NCBI RefSeq assembly: GCF_002833405.1
Contig: NZ_CP025125.1
Span: 1-7,275, forward strand
Length of the DNA stretch: 7,275 bases
DNA from: Planococcus sp. MB-3u-03
Lineage (GTDB): Bacteria > Bacillota > Bacilli > Bacillales_A > Planococcaceae
Reading direction: 5' to 3'
A program made the translations under genes and the position numbers. The notes beneath the pieces are model-generated. The model ran no database searches. It was not told the origin of the DNA and was given only the letters and a program-made list of their open reading frames with translations. Of the stretch, positions 1 through 4,719 are shown in pieces. Numbering within the stretch: position 1 is the stretch's first letter; the number at the start of each line of letters is the position of its first letter.

Positions 1-366
1 TTCAAATCCGTCAGAACTATTAATTACATTTTCAAACTCGCTAAAATTTATCGAGGATTCGGAAGAGAAAATAGCTTCTTTTTGTCTGATAGCTATTTTT
101 ATATTCTTTACATGATCGCTTGATAATAATTTCTTATATTCCGCAAAGTGTAAGCAAGTTTTATCTGGAATATTAAATTCTTTTTTAAAGACAGCCCATT
201 TATCTTCAAATTGTTGAAGATAATAATCGGATTCAAAGGACACACTTGATAAGGAATAGAAGTTGTAAGCTTCGTGTTTGCTGTCCTTGCGTTCAAATTC
301 TGTAGTGAAAAAATTCTTTTTGCATTCATCTAAATAAGTGTAAAACAAAGTATTTTGTTTAATCAT
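1..366 (-). CDS. DUF3800-like protein, 3' end beyond window
   Basis: An uninterrupted frame of 122 codons starts at ATG 366-364 and runs off the left edge. The start is fixed by an excellent SD, TAGGAGGAT, ending a few bases upstream (the complement reads tcctcct at 371-377). The N-terminus reads TLFYTYLDEC at residues 6-15, then FYSLSSVSF at about 37-45 and LHFAEYKKLL at about 74-83. This order (hydrophobic strand ending in a D-E pair, second strand, later H-containing segment) resembles DUF3800 proteins, which have an RNase H-like fold and unknown function and often sit near mobile or defence genes. The usual DESG is DEC here, so the family call is tentative. It begins 31 bp after the MerR-like gene with no terminator between, suggesting co-transcription. 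The C-terminal part is not visible. Confidence 0.6.
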   Translation of the reverse strand, partial: MIKQNTLFYTYLDECKKNFFTTEFERKDSKHEAYNFYSLSSVSFESDYYLQQFEDKWAVFKKEFNIPDKTCLHFAEYKKLLSSDHVKNIKIAIRQKEAIFSSESSINFSEFENVINSSDGFE

Positions 367-397
367 AATATCCTCCTAAATTAAGCTGCTTTCAATT

Positions 398-955
398 CTA
401 TTCTTTGCCCCAAAACTTCCATTTGGATTTTGCAGGGGCTTTTTTCAATTCATCCATATCACTTTGTAGCTGCTGGACAATGGCCAAAAGCTGTTCTTCT
501 CGTTCCTGGCTCTTTTTCAATTGGTTTTTCAAGTCAGTAAGAACTTCCGTATGATCCACCGGATCCGGCAATTGTTTTTTCGACTGCTGGTGCATTAGTT
601 GTTGCACCTCGTTGATTTTCTGATTCTGTCCCATCAGCAATTCGACAATCTGATTAAGAGACTGCGGAGGCACTACCAAATCTGTATCGATTCGCTTTAC
701 TTCGCCCCCGAACCGTTCCAATAATTTAGCTTCAACTTCCGCTAAGTCTGTTCGCTTAATTCCCTTTTCTCGCTGCGATTGAATGATATCGGCAATTGAT
801 TGAATCCGTTCCACTTGTTCTTCTGTATAAACCCGTTGTTGATTCTGCCAAGGGTCTTTCACCACTTCGCCAAGCCAGCCCCGTTTTTCCCATTCTCGAA
901 GTTGATGGGCTTCAAGGTTTAGCTCTTTTACCAACTTGCTGATTGGAATTCGCAT
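398..955 (-). CDS. MerR-like HTH coiled-coil protein (DUF3967 type)
   Basis: This 185-residue protein begins at ATG 955-953 with SD AAGGGGTG upstream. Residues 4-60 form a MerR-type winged HTH: ISKLVKELNL, then HQLREWEKRGWL, a wing ending in QQRVYTEEQ, and an IQSIADII helix. Residues 95-125 are Gln/Leu rich. Residues 139-172 give a strong heptad coiled coil (KNQLKKSQEREEQLLAIVQQ). The C-terminus is basic and aromatic, KSKWKFWGKE, as in DUF3967-type proteins of Bacillales plasmids. There is no effector-binding domain, so it is unlikely to be a classical small-molecule MerR regulator. HTH plus coiled coil plus basic tail recalls single-protein partition factors and RacA-like DNA-anchoring proteins; that role is inference. 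A possible promoter lies at 1026-1054, and a DUF3800-like gene follows on the same strand. Confidence 0.9.
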   Translation of the reverse strand: MRIPISKLVKELNLEAHQLREWEKRGWLGEVVKDPWQNQQRVYTEEQVERIQSIADIIQSQREKGIKRTDLAEVEAKLLERFGGEVKRIDTDLVVPPQSLNQIVELLMGQNQKINEVQQLMHQQSKKQLPDPVDHTEVLTDLKNQLKKSQEREEQLLAIVQQLQSDMDELKKAPAKSKWKFWGKE

Positions 956-1025
956 GTTTTCACCCCTTAAAATTAGCTTTAATCTATCTTAAATCTAGCT
1001 TTATTTTATACTTATTTTAAGCTAA

Positions 1026-1054
1026 AATATACCGTTTTAAAGGGATTTTCATAA
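1026..1054 (-). promoter_or_regulatory. Possible promoter of the MerR-like gene
   Basis: On the minus strand, TATATT (1031-1026) is preceded at 17 bp by TTATGA (1054-1049). The -10 is good and the -35 is weak. It would give a leader of about 60 nt before the start at 955. That leader holds repeated AGCTTTA/TAAAGCT-like stretches (973-1024) which could serve as operators for autoregulation; this is inference. Confidence 0.4.
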
Positions 1055-1165
1055 AATAAAGACAACGTGACAACTTCTCCAATCTAATTTCTAGAGCTTC
1101 TGTTGAATTACTTTCTGTGAGGGTTGCTAGAAAAAATTGAAATAGTTTCTGAATTAAAGAAAGCA

Positions 1166-1174
1166 TGGTATATT
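1166..1174 (+). promoter_or_regulatory. Extended -10 promoter for the riboswitch transcript
   Basis: TGGTATATT matches the extended -10 form TGnTATAAT with one mismatch. No good -35 is seen, which is acceptable for extended -10 promoters. Transcription would start near 1181, about 30 bases before the riboswitch aptamer. The 11-mer GGTATATTTTA recurs in inverted orientation at 1033-1023, over the -10 of the divergent MerR-like gene. Confidence 0.45.
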
Positions 1175-1209
1175 TTAAGTTATTAAAACTTAATAGAAAC
1201 AACTATGTT

Positions 1210-1358
1210 TTTGATGCCTATTAAGGCTTAATAGGGAATCCGGTGAACTCCGGAGCTGTACCCGCAACTGTAAGCGCTGACGAACTCTCAAACCCCATTA
1301 TTTAGCAGATGGAAAAGAGATAGTAGAGGATGATGCGCGAGCCAGGAGACCTGTCAAA
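1210..1358 (+). promoter_or_regulatory. Cobalamin (B12) riboswitch
   Basis: The conserved core of the cobalamin aptamer is present in order: GGGAATCCGGTG (from 1234), AACTCCGGAGCTG, TACCCGCAACTGTAA, then AGAGGATGATGCGCGAGCC, and the B12 box GCCAGGAGACCTG at 1341-1353. A closing P1 helix can form between TTTGA (1210-1214) and TCAAA (1354-1358). Such RNAs bind adenosyl- or methylcobalamin and normally switch off B12 transport or synthesis genes. Here the next gene is a 35-codon ORF at 1404 and no transport or biosynthesis gene follows. Downstream, AAATACT (1356-1362) can pair with AGTATTT (1377-1383), overlapping the 3' strand of P1, and this may be the switching helix. Confidence 0.93.
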
Positions 1359-1403
1359 TACTTATTTTTTATTATGAGTATTTTTTAGGAAGGGGGAAGC
1401 TCT

Positions 1404-1511
1404 ATGGGAGTCGAGGAACTATTTATCCAATTACTTTTACCTATCTGTGCAATTCTTATCGCCAACAGCATTTGGCACCTTATATCAAACTATAAAATCG
1501 TCAAAAAATAA
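1404..1511 (+). CDS. 35-aa hydrophobic peptide under riboswitch
   Basis: A short ORF with ATG at 1404-1406 and a very strong SD, AGGAAGGGGG (1387-1396), 7 bases upstream; the stop is TAA 1509-1511. The peptide has an acidic N-terminus (MGVEELF), one membrane-length hydrophobic segment at about residues 6-28 with a central proline (LLLPICAILIA) and a Trp near the inner boundary (SIWHLIS), and a basic tail (NYKIVKK). Size, single helix and charged tail match small membrane toxins of type I systems (the Fst/Ldr and TxpA-like classes have this architecture), but the residues are not similar enough to assign it. A terminator follows 9 bases after the stop, so it is a one-gene transcript. Alternatives are a leader peptide, or a remnant end of a B12-related gene, though the tight SD-ORF-terminator layout argues against decay. 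Confidence 0.7.
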   Translation: MGVEELFIQLLLPICAILIANSIWHLISNYKIVKK

Positions 1512-1520
1512 TTTAAGCTA

Positions 1521-1547
1521 CCTTGCCATTGGCGAGGTTTTATTTTT
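1521..1547 (+). terminator. Terminator after the riboswitch peptide gene
   Basis: The stem CCTTGCC (1521-1527) pairs with GGCGAGG (1531-1537) with one G-T wobble and an ATT loop, followed by TTTTATTTTT. It lies 9 bases after the peptide stop codon and closes a transcript of about 360 nt. Confidence 0.85.
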
Positions 1548-1679
1548 GTCTATAAAACTGGTAACCCTTGATCATTATCAATCGCTCACCACCTTTTCCT
1601 TTCAAGAGTTTGTCCTTTCCGCACTCTTTTTTCACATATCCGGAGGCGACATAGAAGTTCCAAGAACCATCCTAATTTT

Positions 1680-1701
1680 GGGTGGTGTATAACTGGGCAC
1701 T
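1680..1701 (+). repeat. Left inner inverted repeat, GTGTATAANTGGGCACT family
   Basis: This 22-bp copy contains GTGTATAACTGGGCACT and is perfectly repeated on the opposite strand at 2803-2782. Related copies are at 1819-1836 (plus), 2657-2676 (plus) and, shortened, 1807-1793 (minus). Confidence 0.8.
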
Positions 1702-1792
1702 CTAGCTTTTCGCTCTCGGATCTTCTTTGCTCTTTTTTGTTTTTATTTAGCCGTTGCTCGTCCAATGTGCAGCATTATTTGCAGCTGGAAGC

Positions 1793-1835
1793 TGCCCATA
1801 ATACACCTGATTTCTACAGGGTGTATAGATGGGCA
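1793..1835. repeat. Head-to-head pair of the motif forming a hairpin
   Basis: TGCCCAT (1793-1799) pairs with ATGGGCA (1829-1835) and ATACACC (1801-1807) with GGTGTAT (1820-1826), with a small internal loop and a 12-base loop. Both arms are copies of the GTGTATAANTGGGCACT motif in opposite orientation. The left arm and the copy at 1680 thus bound a mini-element of about 130 bp. The hairpin lies just past the stop of the membrane protein gene and could stabilise or end its mRNA, although there is no T-run. Confidence 0.65.
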
Positions 1836-1854
1836 CTTGTGATGTTCCTAACCC

Positions 1855-2052
1855 CTAATACGGAATCATAGCGAAGCTCCAGGTTAAAGAAAAAATAATA
1901 TAAGCAAATGAGATCGTGACCCATACCGTATTCTTTTGTGTACTTACTTTCTTCTCTTGATTGGCTTTCTTGATAATGGAAATCAAGTTCAAACAAAAAA
2001 CAACGGCCAAAATTGGATTCAGAACCAACCCCATCAAAACTAACGTCTCCAT
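1855..2052 (-). CDS. Small two-helix membrane protein, unknown function
   Basis: A 65-residue frame starts at ATG 2052-2050, with SD AAGAGGTGAG ending about 6 bases upstream. An in-frame TTG directly before it (2055-2053) is too close to the SD and less likely. The protein has two hydrophobic segments: residues 4-26 (LVLMGLVLNPILAVVFCLN) and 43-64 (WVTISFAYIIFSLTWSFAM). A short basic loop, KKANQEKKVSTQKN, joins them. That hairpin topology with a charged loop supports real coding. I do not recognise the family. It lies alone inside the inverted-repeat block with a possible promoter at 2074-2102. A longer overlapping frame on the same strand (1814-2062) has no such SD or topology and is disregarded. 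Confidence 0.65.
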   Translation of the reverse strand: METLVLMGLVLNPILAVVFCLNLISIIKKANQEKKVSTQKNTVWVTISFAYIIFSLTWSFAMIPY

Positions 2053-2073
2053 CAAGTCTCACCTCTTCTTTTG

Positions 2074-2102
2074 ATATAAAAAATCATACCAATCGTTCAT
2101 AA
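2074..2102 (-). promoter_or_regulatory. Possible promoter of the two-helix protein gene
   Basis: On the minus strand TTATGA (2102-2097) is followed after 17 bp by TTATAT (2079-2074). It lies about 20 bases before the start codon, so the leader would be very short but still include the SD. Moderate matches only. Confidence 0.35.
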
Positions 2103-2171
2103 ATTAACCCATCACAAATAAAAAAGAGAGAAAAGAGCATAAGGAAAACATGCTTGCAATTCCATTGCCAG

Positions 2172-2188
2172 CCCTGGCAGAGCCAGGG
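2172..2188. repeat. Palindrome flanking the left of the array
   Basis: CCCTGGC-AGA-GCCAGGG is a perfect 7-bp inverted repeat. Its core GGCAGAGCC is found inverted as GGCTCTGCC at 2513-2521, on the other side of the palindrome array. Confidence 0.7.
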
Positions 2189-2218
2189 GTTTACTTGCTT
2201 GCAGCAAAATAGAGGTTT

Positions 2219-2478
2219 GGCACAAACTGTGCCATCTTTTTTTGCTCCACTGACACAGTTTGTGCCAGTAAAAAAAGTGCATTTTGGAAAAATGATTGGT
2301 TGTTTTTTTTCTAAAAACAATCCTGAATTCAACTGCTTTTTCAAACTCAAATTGGCTTCAAAAAGAACGGAAACAAGTAAAATCGATGAAAAAAAGTTGG
2401 TACAAAACTGTACCAAACGCAAAAAAAGCTGGCACAAACTTGTGCCAATCCGTAAAAAAAGTGGAACAAAACTGTGTC
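2219..2478. repeat. Array of five interrupted palindromes with phased A-tracts
   Basis: Sites of the form GGNACA-(3-4 nt)-TGTNCC lie at 2219-2233, 2252-2266, 2399-2414, 2431-2446 and 2463-2478. The last three are spaced exactly 32 bp apart, each preceded by a run of seven A bases (2389-2395, 2421-2427, 2454-2460). The first two are 33 bp apart and read in the opposite direction: on the minus strand they too follow seven-A runs (complement T at 2237-2243, A at 2270-2276 on the plus strand forming the T-run). The arrangement is two inverted units, a spacer of about 130 bp, then three direct units. Spacing near three helical turns with bent A-tracts suggests a cooperative protein-binding site such as a plasmid centromere, operator array or accessory origin. 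No convincing gene overlaps it. Confidence 0.8.
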
Positions 2479-2509
2479 AAAACCGAAATTTGATGTACCC
2501 AACTAAACA

Positions 2510-2524
2510 CTAGGCTCTGCCTAG
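2510..2524. repeat. Palindrome flanking the right of the array
   Basis: CTAGGC-TCT-GCCTAG is a perfect 6-bp inverted repeat with a TCT loop, the complement of the AGA loop in the palindrome at 2172-2188. The shared core is in inverted orientation. Confidence 0.65.
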
Positions 2525-2656
2525 TTCCACATGGAAAATGGGGACACGTTTCCCTTATGCTCTTTCTCTCTTTTTTCACCTTTACGACTGTTTTGCTGTT
2601 CATTAGCCCCAGCAGGAAACCCAGAGAAAGGTAGTGACTTTTTTGCAGAAAAAATC

Positions 2657-2803
2657 GGTGCGTATAAATGGGCACTCTCACTGAACTTTTTCTCTTTGAT
2701 TACTGAAGAGGATCTCGAAAAACAATTGGCTAGAAAAAAAGCCCGGCAGATCCAGGGGATTGCTACGTAAAAAAATCCGACAGTGCCCAGTTATACACCA
2801 CCC
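2657..2803. repeat. Inverted motif pair bounding a 147-bp mini-element
   Basis: GGTGCGTATAAATGGGCACT (2657-2676) faces the perfect right inner repeat (2782-2803 on the minus strand). The enclosed 105 bases carry the end of an open frame (stop at 2768-2770) with a basic, protein-like C-terminus and no visible start of its own. The size resembles a miniature inverted-repeat element, but no target duplication is evident. Confidence 0.5.
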
Positions 2804-2886
2804 CCAAATCGGTGTGGTGACGGGGTTTTACTTGTCGCCTTCGGATATTAAAAAAGAAAGAAAAAAGAATAAAAGATAAGTTCCAA

Positions 2887-2934
2887 AAAAGCCCGGTCTA
2901 ATATTCCAACGAAAGGAAATCAGACCGGGCTTTT
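2887..2934 (-). terminator. Bidirectional terminator after the replication gene
   Basis: A perfect 13-bp stem, AAAAGCCCGGTCT (2887-2899) with AGACCGGGCTTTT (2922-2934), has T-runs in both reading directions. It lies 11 bases downstream of the rep stop codon and would also stop transcription arriving from the left. Confidence 0.92.
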
Positions 2935-2945
2935 GGCTTTTCTGT

Positions 2946-4112
2946 TTAAGAAGTGGAGGCATCTTTCTTTGCACGTTTCTTTTTTTCGGCCAACTTTTTT
3001 AGCAGCTTCTCTTTTTCTTTATCGAGTTCTGGATTCGATTCCGATGGTTCAGCCGGTTCATCTTTGGAGGTGAACCAGTCCGGAAGTTTTTCTTCTCGTC
3101 CGGCCCAGCGTTCTTTCACCGGCTGCAGATCCGCAAACGTAATCCGTCCGCCAGTCTCATGGATCTCCCATGCGGAAGTGATTTTGGATTTGATAAACCC
3201 AAGTGGATTCTTCACGCTCTTTTCTTCGTTGACGTAGCGAATCAAGAATTCCAATTCCTGTTCGGCATCGTCTTGCCAGATTAGGGATGCGCCTTGATGC
3301 AGCTGTGCAAAAAAGGCAGTATCGAATTGATAGCCTTCTGCGAGTTCGTTCACTCGGATACGTAGCTTATCCATTTCGCTCAGTTCTTCAACGGATGCAG
3401 AAATATTTTCAAGATGAGGGACTTTAATTTTCTTTTCAGGGACATGACGAATAGTAAATTCAATAGCATCGACTTTTCTACCTTTTTTGATTTCTTTGTA
3501 CTGAATTAATAGATCTGTTTGCTCGTTTAATTCTTTAATTGCAGGAAGTAATATCTTATTTTTAAAGTTGCCGTAGAGATTATATGACTTATTGGAAGCG
3601 CCCAATTTTCCTCTTAATGAGTCTATTGAACATTTCCATTCAGTAACAGTTTGCCACTTTTTCATTAATTCGTAGAGCCGAATAGCATACACGCTTTTAA
3701 GCGACAAAATATTATTCAGCTTGTACGAAGTAAAAGTATCTTTGAGTTGTAATAAATAAGGTTTTAACTCAGGGGCAAAACGAAGCTGTATCACTCCAGA
3801 ACCATCTACATATCTTGCGGTAGATACCCAGTGAGTCATTAACCATCCTTTATCTTCTAAAGGAATCTCTACCACCTTTGTCATTAAACTTTCTACCACC
3901 CTTTTAATTTCTGTGTAGTGTTCTCTCCCCTCCAGTCCTAGCATTTCATGAAAATCGCGAACAGAAATTATGTAGTCTTTAAAATCCCCATCTGTAGGCT
4001 CAATCATGCTAACCATGGTAAGGATAATTTTTTGTTCTCGTGCAGTTAACGGCTTTTTATGTCTAGCTTCAATCAAATTATTTCCCTGAGTTACCACATA
4101 ATTTTGATTCAT
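2946..4112 (-). CDS. Rep_3 (RepB) family replication initiator
   Basis: This 388-residue protein would bind the neighbouring iterons and open the plasmid origin. The N-terminus has the family signature: VVTQGNNLIEARHKKPLTAR and EQKIILTMVSMI at about residues 6-37, then the first winged-helix domain (to about 128, with LRFAPELKPYLLQL). The connecting helix LNNILSLKSVYAIRLYELM (132-150) and the second winged helix follow (about 160-225, YNLYGNFKNKILLPAIKELN). Residues 236-330 are an added C-terminal part and 355-388 a Lys/Glu-rich, probably disordered tail. The start is ATG 4112-4110. A TTG just before it (4115) is possible because the SD GAGGG sits 10 bases from the ATG and 7 from the TTG. Iterons and promoter lie immediately upstream and a strong terminator closes the gene. 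It is complete and monocistronic. Confidence 0.95.
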   Translation of the reverse strand: MNQNYVVTQGNNLIEARHKKPLTAREQKIILTMVSMIEPTDGDFKDYIISVRDFHEMLGLEGREHYTEIKRVVESLMTKVVEIPLEDKGWLMTHWVSTARYVDGSGVIQLRFAPELKPYLLQLKDTFTSYKLNNILSLKSVYAIRLYELMKKWQTVTEWKCSIDSLRGKLGASNKSYNLYGNFKNKILLPAIKELNEQTDLLIQYKEIKKGRKVDAIEFTIRHVPEKKIKVPHLENISASVEELSEMDKLRIRVNELAEGYQFDTAFFAQLHQGASLIWQDDAEQELEFLIRYVNEEKSVKNPLGFIKSKITSAWEIHETGGRITFADLQPVKERWAGREEKLPDWFTSKDEPAEPSESNPELDKEKEKLLKKLAEKKKRAKKDASTS

Positions 4113-4135
4113 CAAGTCACATCCCTCGAATTAAT

Positions 4136-4158
4136 ATTACTTAATTAAAAAAAGTAAT
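4136..4158. repeat. Inverted repeat in the rep leader
   Basis: ATTACTT (4136-4142) and AAGTAAT (4152-4158) are inverted and lie between the predicted transcription start (about 4162) and the SD of the rep gene. They could be an operator for initiator autoregulation or a leader hairpin. Confidence 0.45.
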
Positions 4159-4168
4159 GTTTAAACTG

Positions 4169-4197
4169 ATAATATCATCAATAAATTCATATGTAAA
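4169..4197 (-). promoter_or_regulatory. Promoter of the rep gene
   Basis: On the minus strand TTTACA (4197-4192) is separated by 17 bp from TATTAT (4174-4169), a close match to the vegetative consensus. The iterons start 31 bp upstream, so initiator bound there could affect this promoter. Confidence 0.75.
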
Positions 4198-4227
4198 AGT
4201 TTTTATTACTTATTTTAAAAATTTTCA

Positions 4228-4338
4228 TAGTTCGAATCGAAAAGGTAATAGTTCGAATCGAAAAGGTAATAGTTTCGAATCGAAAAGGTAATAGTTCGAA
4301 TCGAAAAGGTAATAGTTCGAATCGAAAAGGTAATAGTT
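4228..4338. repeat. Five iterons of the replication origin
   Basis: Five tandem copies of TTCGAATCGAAAAGGTAATA plus G (21-bp period) begin with TAG at 4228, 4249, 4270, 4292 and 4313, and a partial sixth (TAGTT) follows at 4334. The third copy has one extra T (TAGTTTCG), making that unit 22 bp. Each unit contains the near-palindrome TTCGAATCGAA. Position directly upstream of a Rep_3 gene is typical for iterons bound by the initiator for replication and copy control. Confidence 0.95.
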
Positions 4339-4471
4339 AAACTCTTTCAGCTCAGTCATACCAAGGGTTTCAGACGTCCTAAAACAGTTAAAACAATTAA
4401 AACAAAGTAATTAAAAACACCAACAACACGCGTATGCGCGCGAGCTGGCGGTGGTGAGGAAATAATTGGGA

Positions 4472-4717
4472 CTAAAAATGTAACATTTCAAAAACTCTTT
4501 CTCGGATCACCATGACTTTTTCTTTAAAATCATTGATTTTACAAAAGACAAAGTCAATCGACTCTTTGGTGCATCTATAAAACGCATAGAATACTCTTAA
4601 AACGCTTTTAAGACCAAAACCGAATAGAAGTAAGGATGCGTCCTTTAAATCGATTAGAACCGCTGTATAAGCCGTTTTTTGACAAACAAAAAACTCCGCA
4701 GAAATATACTCGGAGTT
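4472..4717 (-). other. Open frame without start, directly after recombinase stop
   Basis: Beyond the recombinase TAA the same frame stays open for 81 codons to TAG 4474-4472. The translation looks protein-like (TAVLIDLKDASLLLFGFG near its start, INDFKEKVMVIRERVFEMLHF minus the last residues near its end). It has no ATG, GTG or TTG near its beginning and no SD, and a terminator hairpin lies over its first codons. It could be chance, or a 5'-truncated gene remnant. Otherwise I see nothing in 4440-4690 except a small hairpin (CTTAAAA/TTTTAAG, about 4597-4613). Confidence 0.25.
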
Positions 4718-4719
4718 TT
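4690..4719 (-). terminator. Terminator of the recombinase gene
   Basis: AAAACTCCG (4690-4698) and CGGAGTTTT (4711-4719) form a perfect 9-bp stem. On the minus strand it is followed by TTTTTGTTTGTC. The stem overlaps the recombinase stop codon. Confidence 0.85.

Larger units (their letters stand above)
1636..2848. mobile_element. Inverted-repeat-bounded block without transposase
   Basis: The two ends are long imperfect inverted repeats. The outer segment ATATCCGGAGGCGACA (1636-1651) matches the complement of 2833-2848 at 15 of 16 positions. The inner 22-bp segment at 1680-1701 is a perfect inverted match to 2782-2803. Between them lie about 28 bases of weaker similarity. The block holds three further copies of the inner motif, a two-helix membrane protein gene and a palindrome array, but no transposase or recombinase frame. 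A frame ending at 2770 (TEEDLEKQLARKKARQIQG before the stop) lies just inside the right end and could be a residual transposase C-terminus; this is speculative. It may be a non-autonomous or decayed insertion element or cassette. I cannot name the family. Confidence 0.55.
4130..4440. other. Predicted origin of replication region
   Basis: The iteron array is flanked by AT-rich DNA on both sides: 4130-4227 (which also contains the rep promoter) and 4380-4420 with repeated TTAAAAC-like units. A short GC-rich stretch with ACGCGT and GCGCGC follows at 4427-4445. I see no perfect DnaA box (TTATNCACA). Which AT-rich side melts cannot be decided from sequence. Confidence 0.7.

Noticed and set aside
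108..329. 73-codon open frame on the minus strand
   Set aside because: It is an out-of-frame shadow of the DUF3800-like gene, which has the SD and the continuous frame.
1017..1202. 61-codon open frame on the minus strand between the divergent promoters
   Set aside because: There is no SD at either ATG, it covers both predicted promoters, and the composition is not convincing.
1447..1692. 81-codon open frame overlapping the riboswitch peptide
   Set aside because: It starts inside the 35-aa ORF in another frame without an SD, and runs across the terminator and the left inverted repeat.
2084..2681. Several overlapping open frames on both strands through the palindrome array
   Set aside because: They arise from translating the repeats and A/T tracts. 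None has an SD or a domain-like sequence.
2531..2770. 79-codon plus-strand frame ending inside the right repeat
   Set aside because: Only its last 25 residues look protein-like; the ATG has no SD and the frame crosses a repeat copy. At most a transposase remnant, noted under the inverted-repeat block.
2791..2799. TTATACACC resembling a DnaA box (TTATNCACA)
   Set aside because: It is part of the perfect inverted repeat shared with 1680-1701 and lies far from the iterons; last base does not match.
4228..4338. CRISPR array
   Set aside because: The units are contiguous 21-22-mers without spacers and lie before a Rep_3 gene, so they are iterons.
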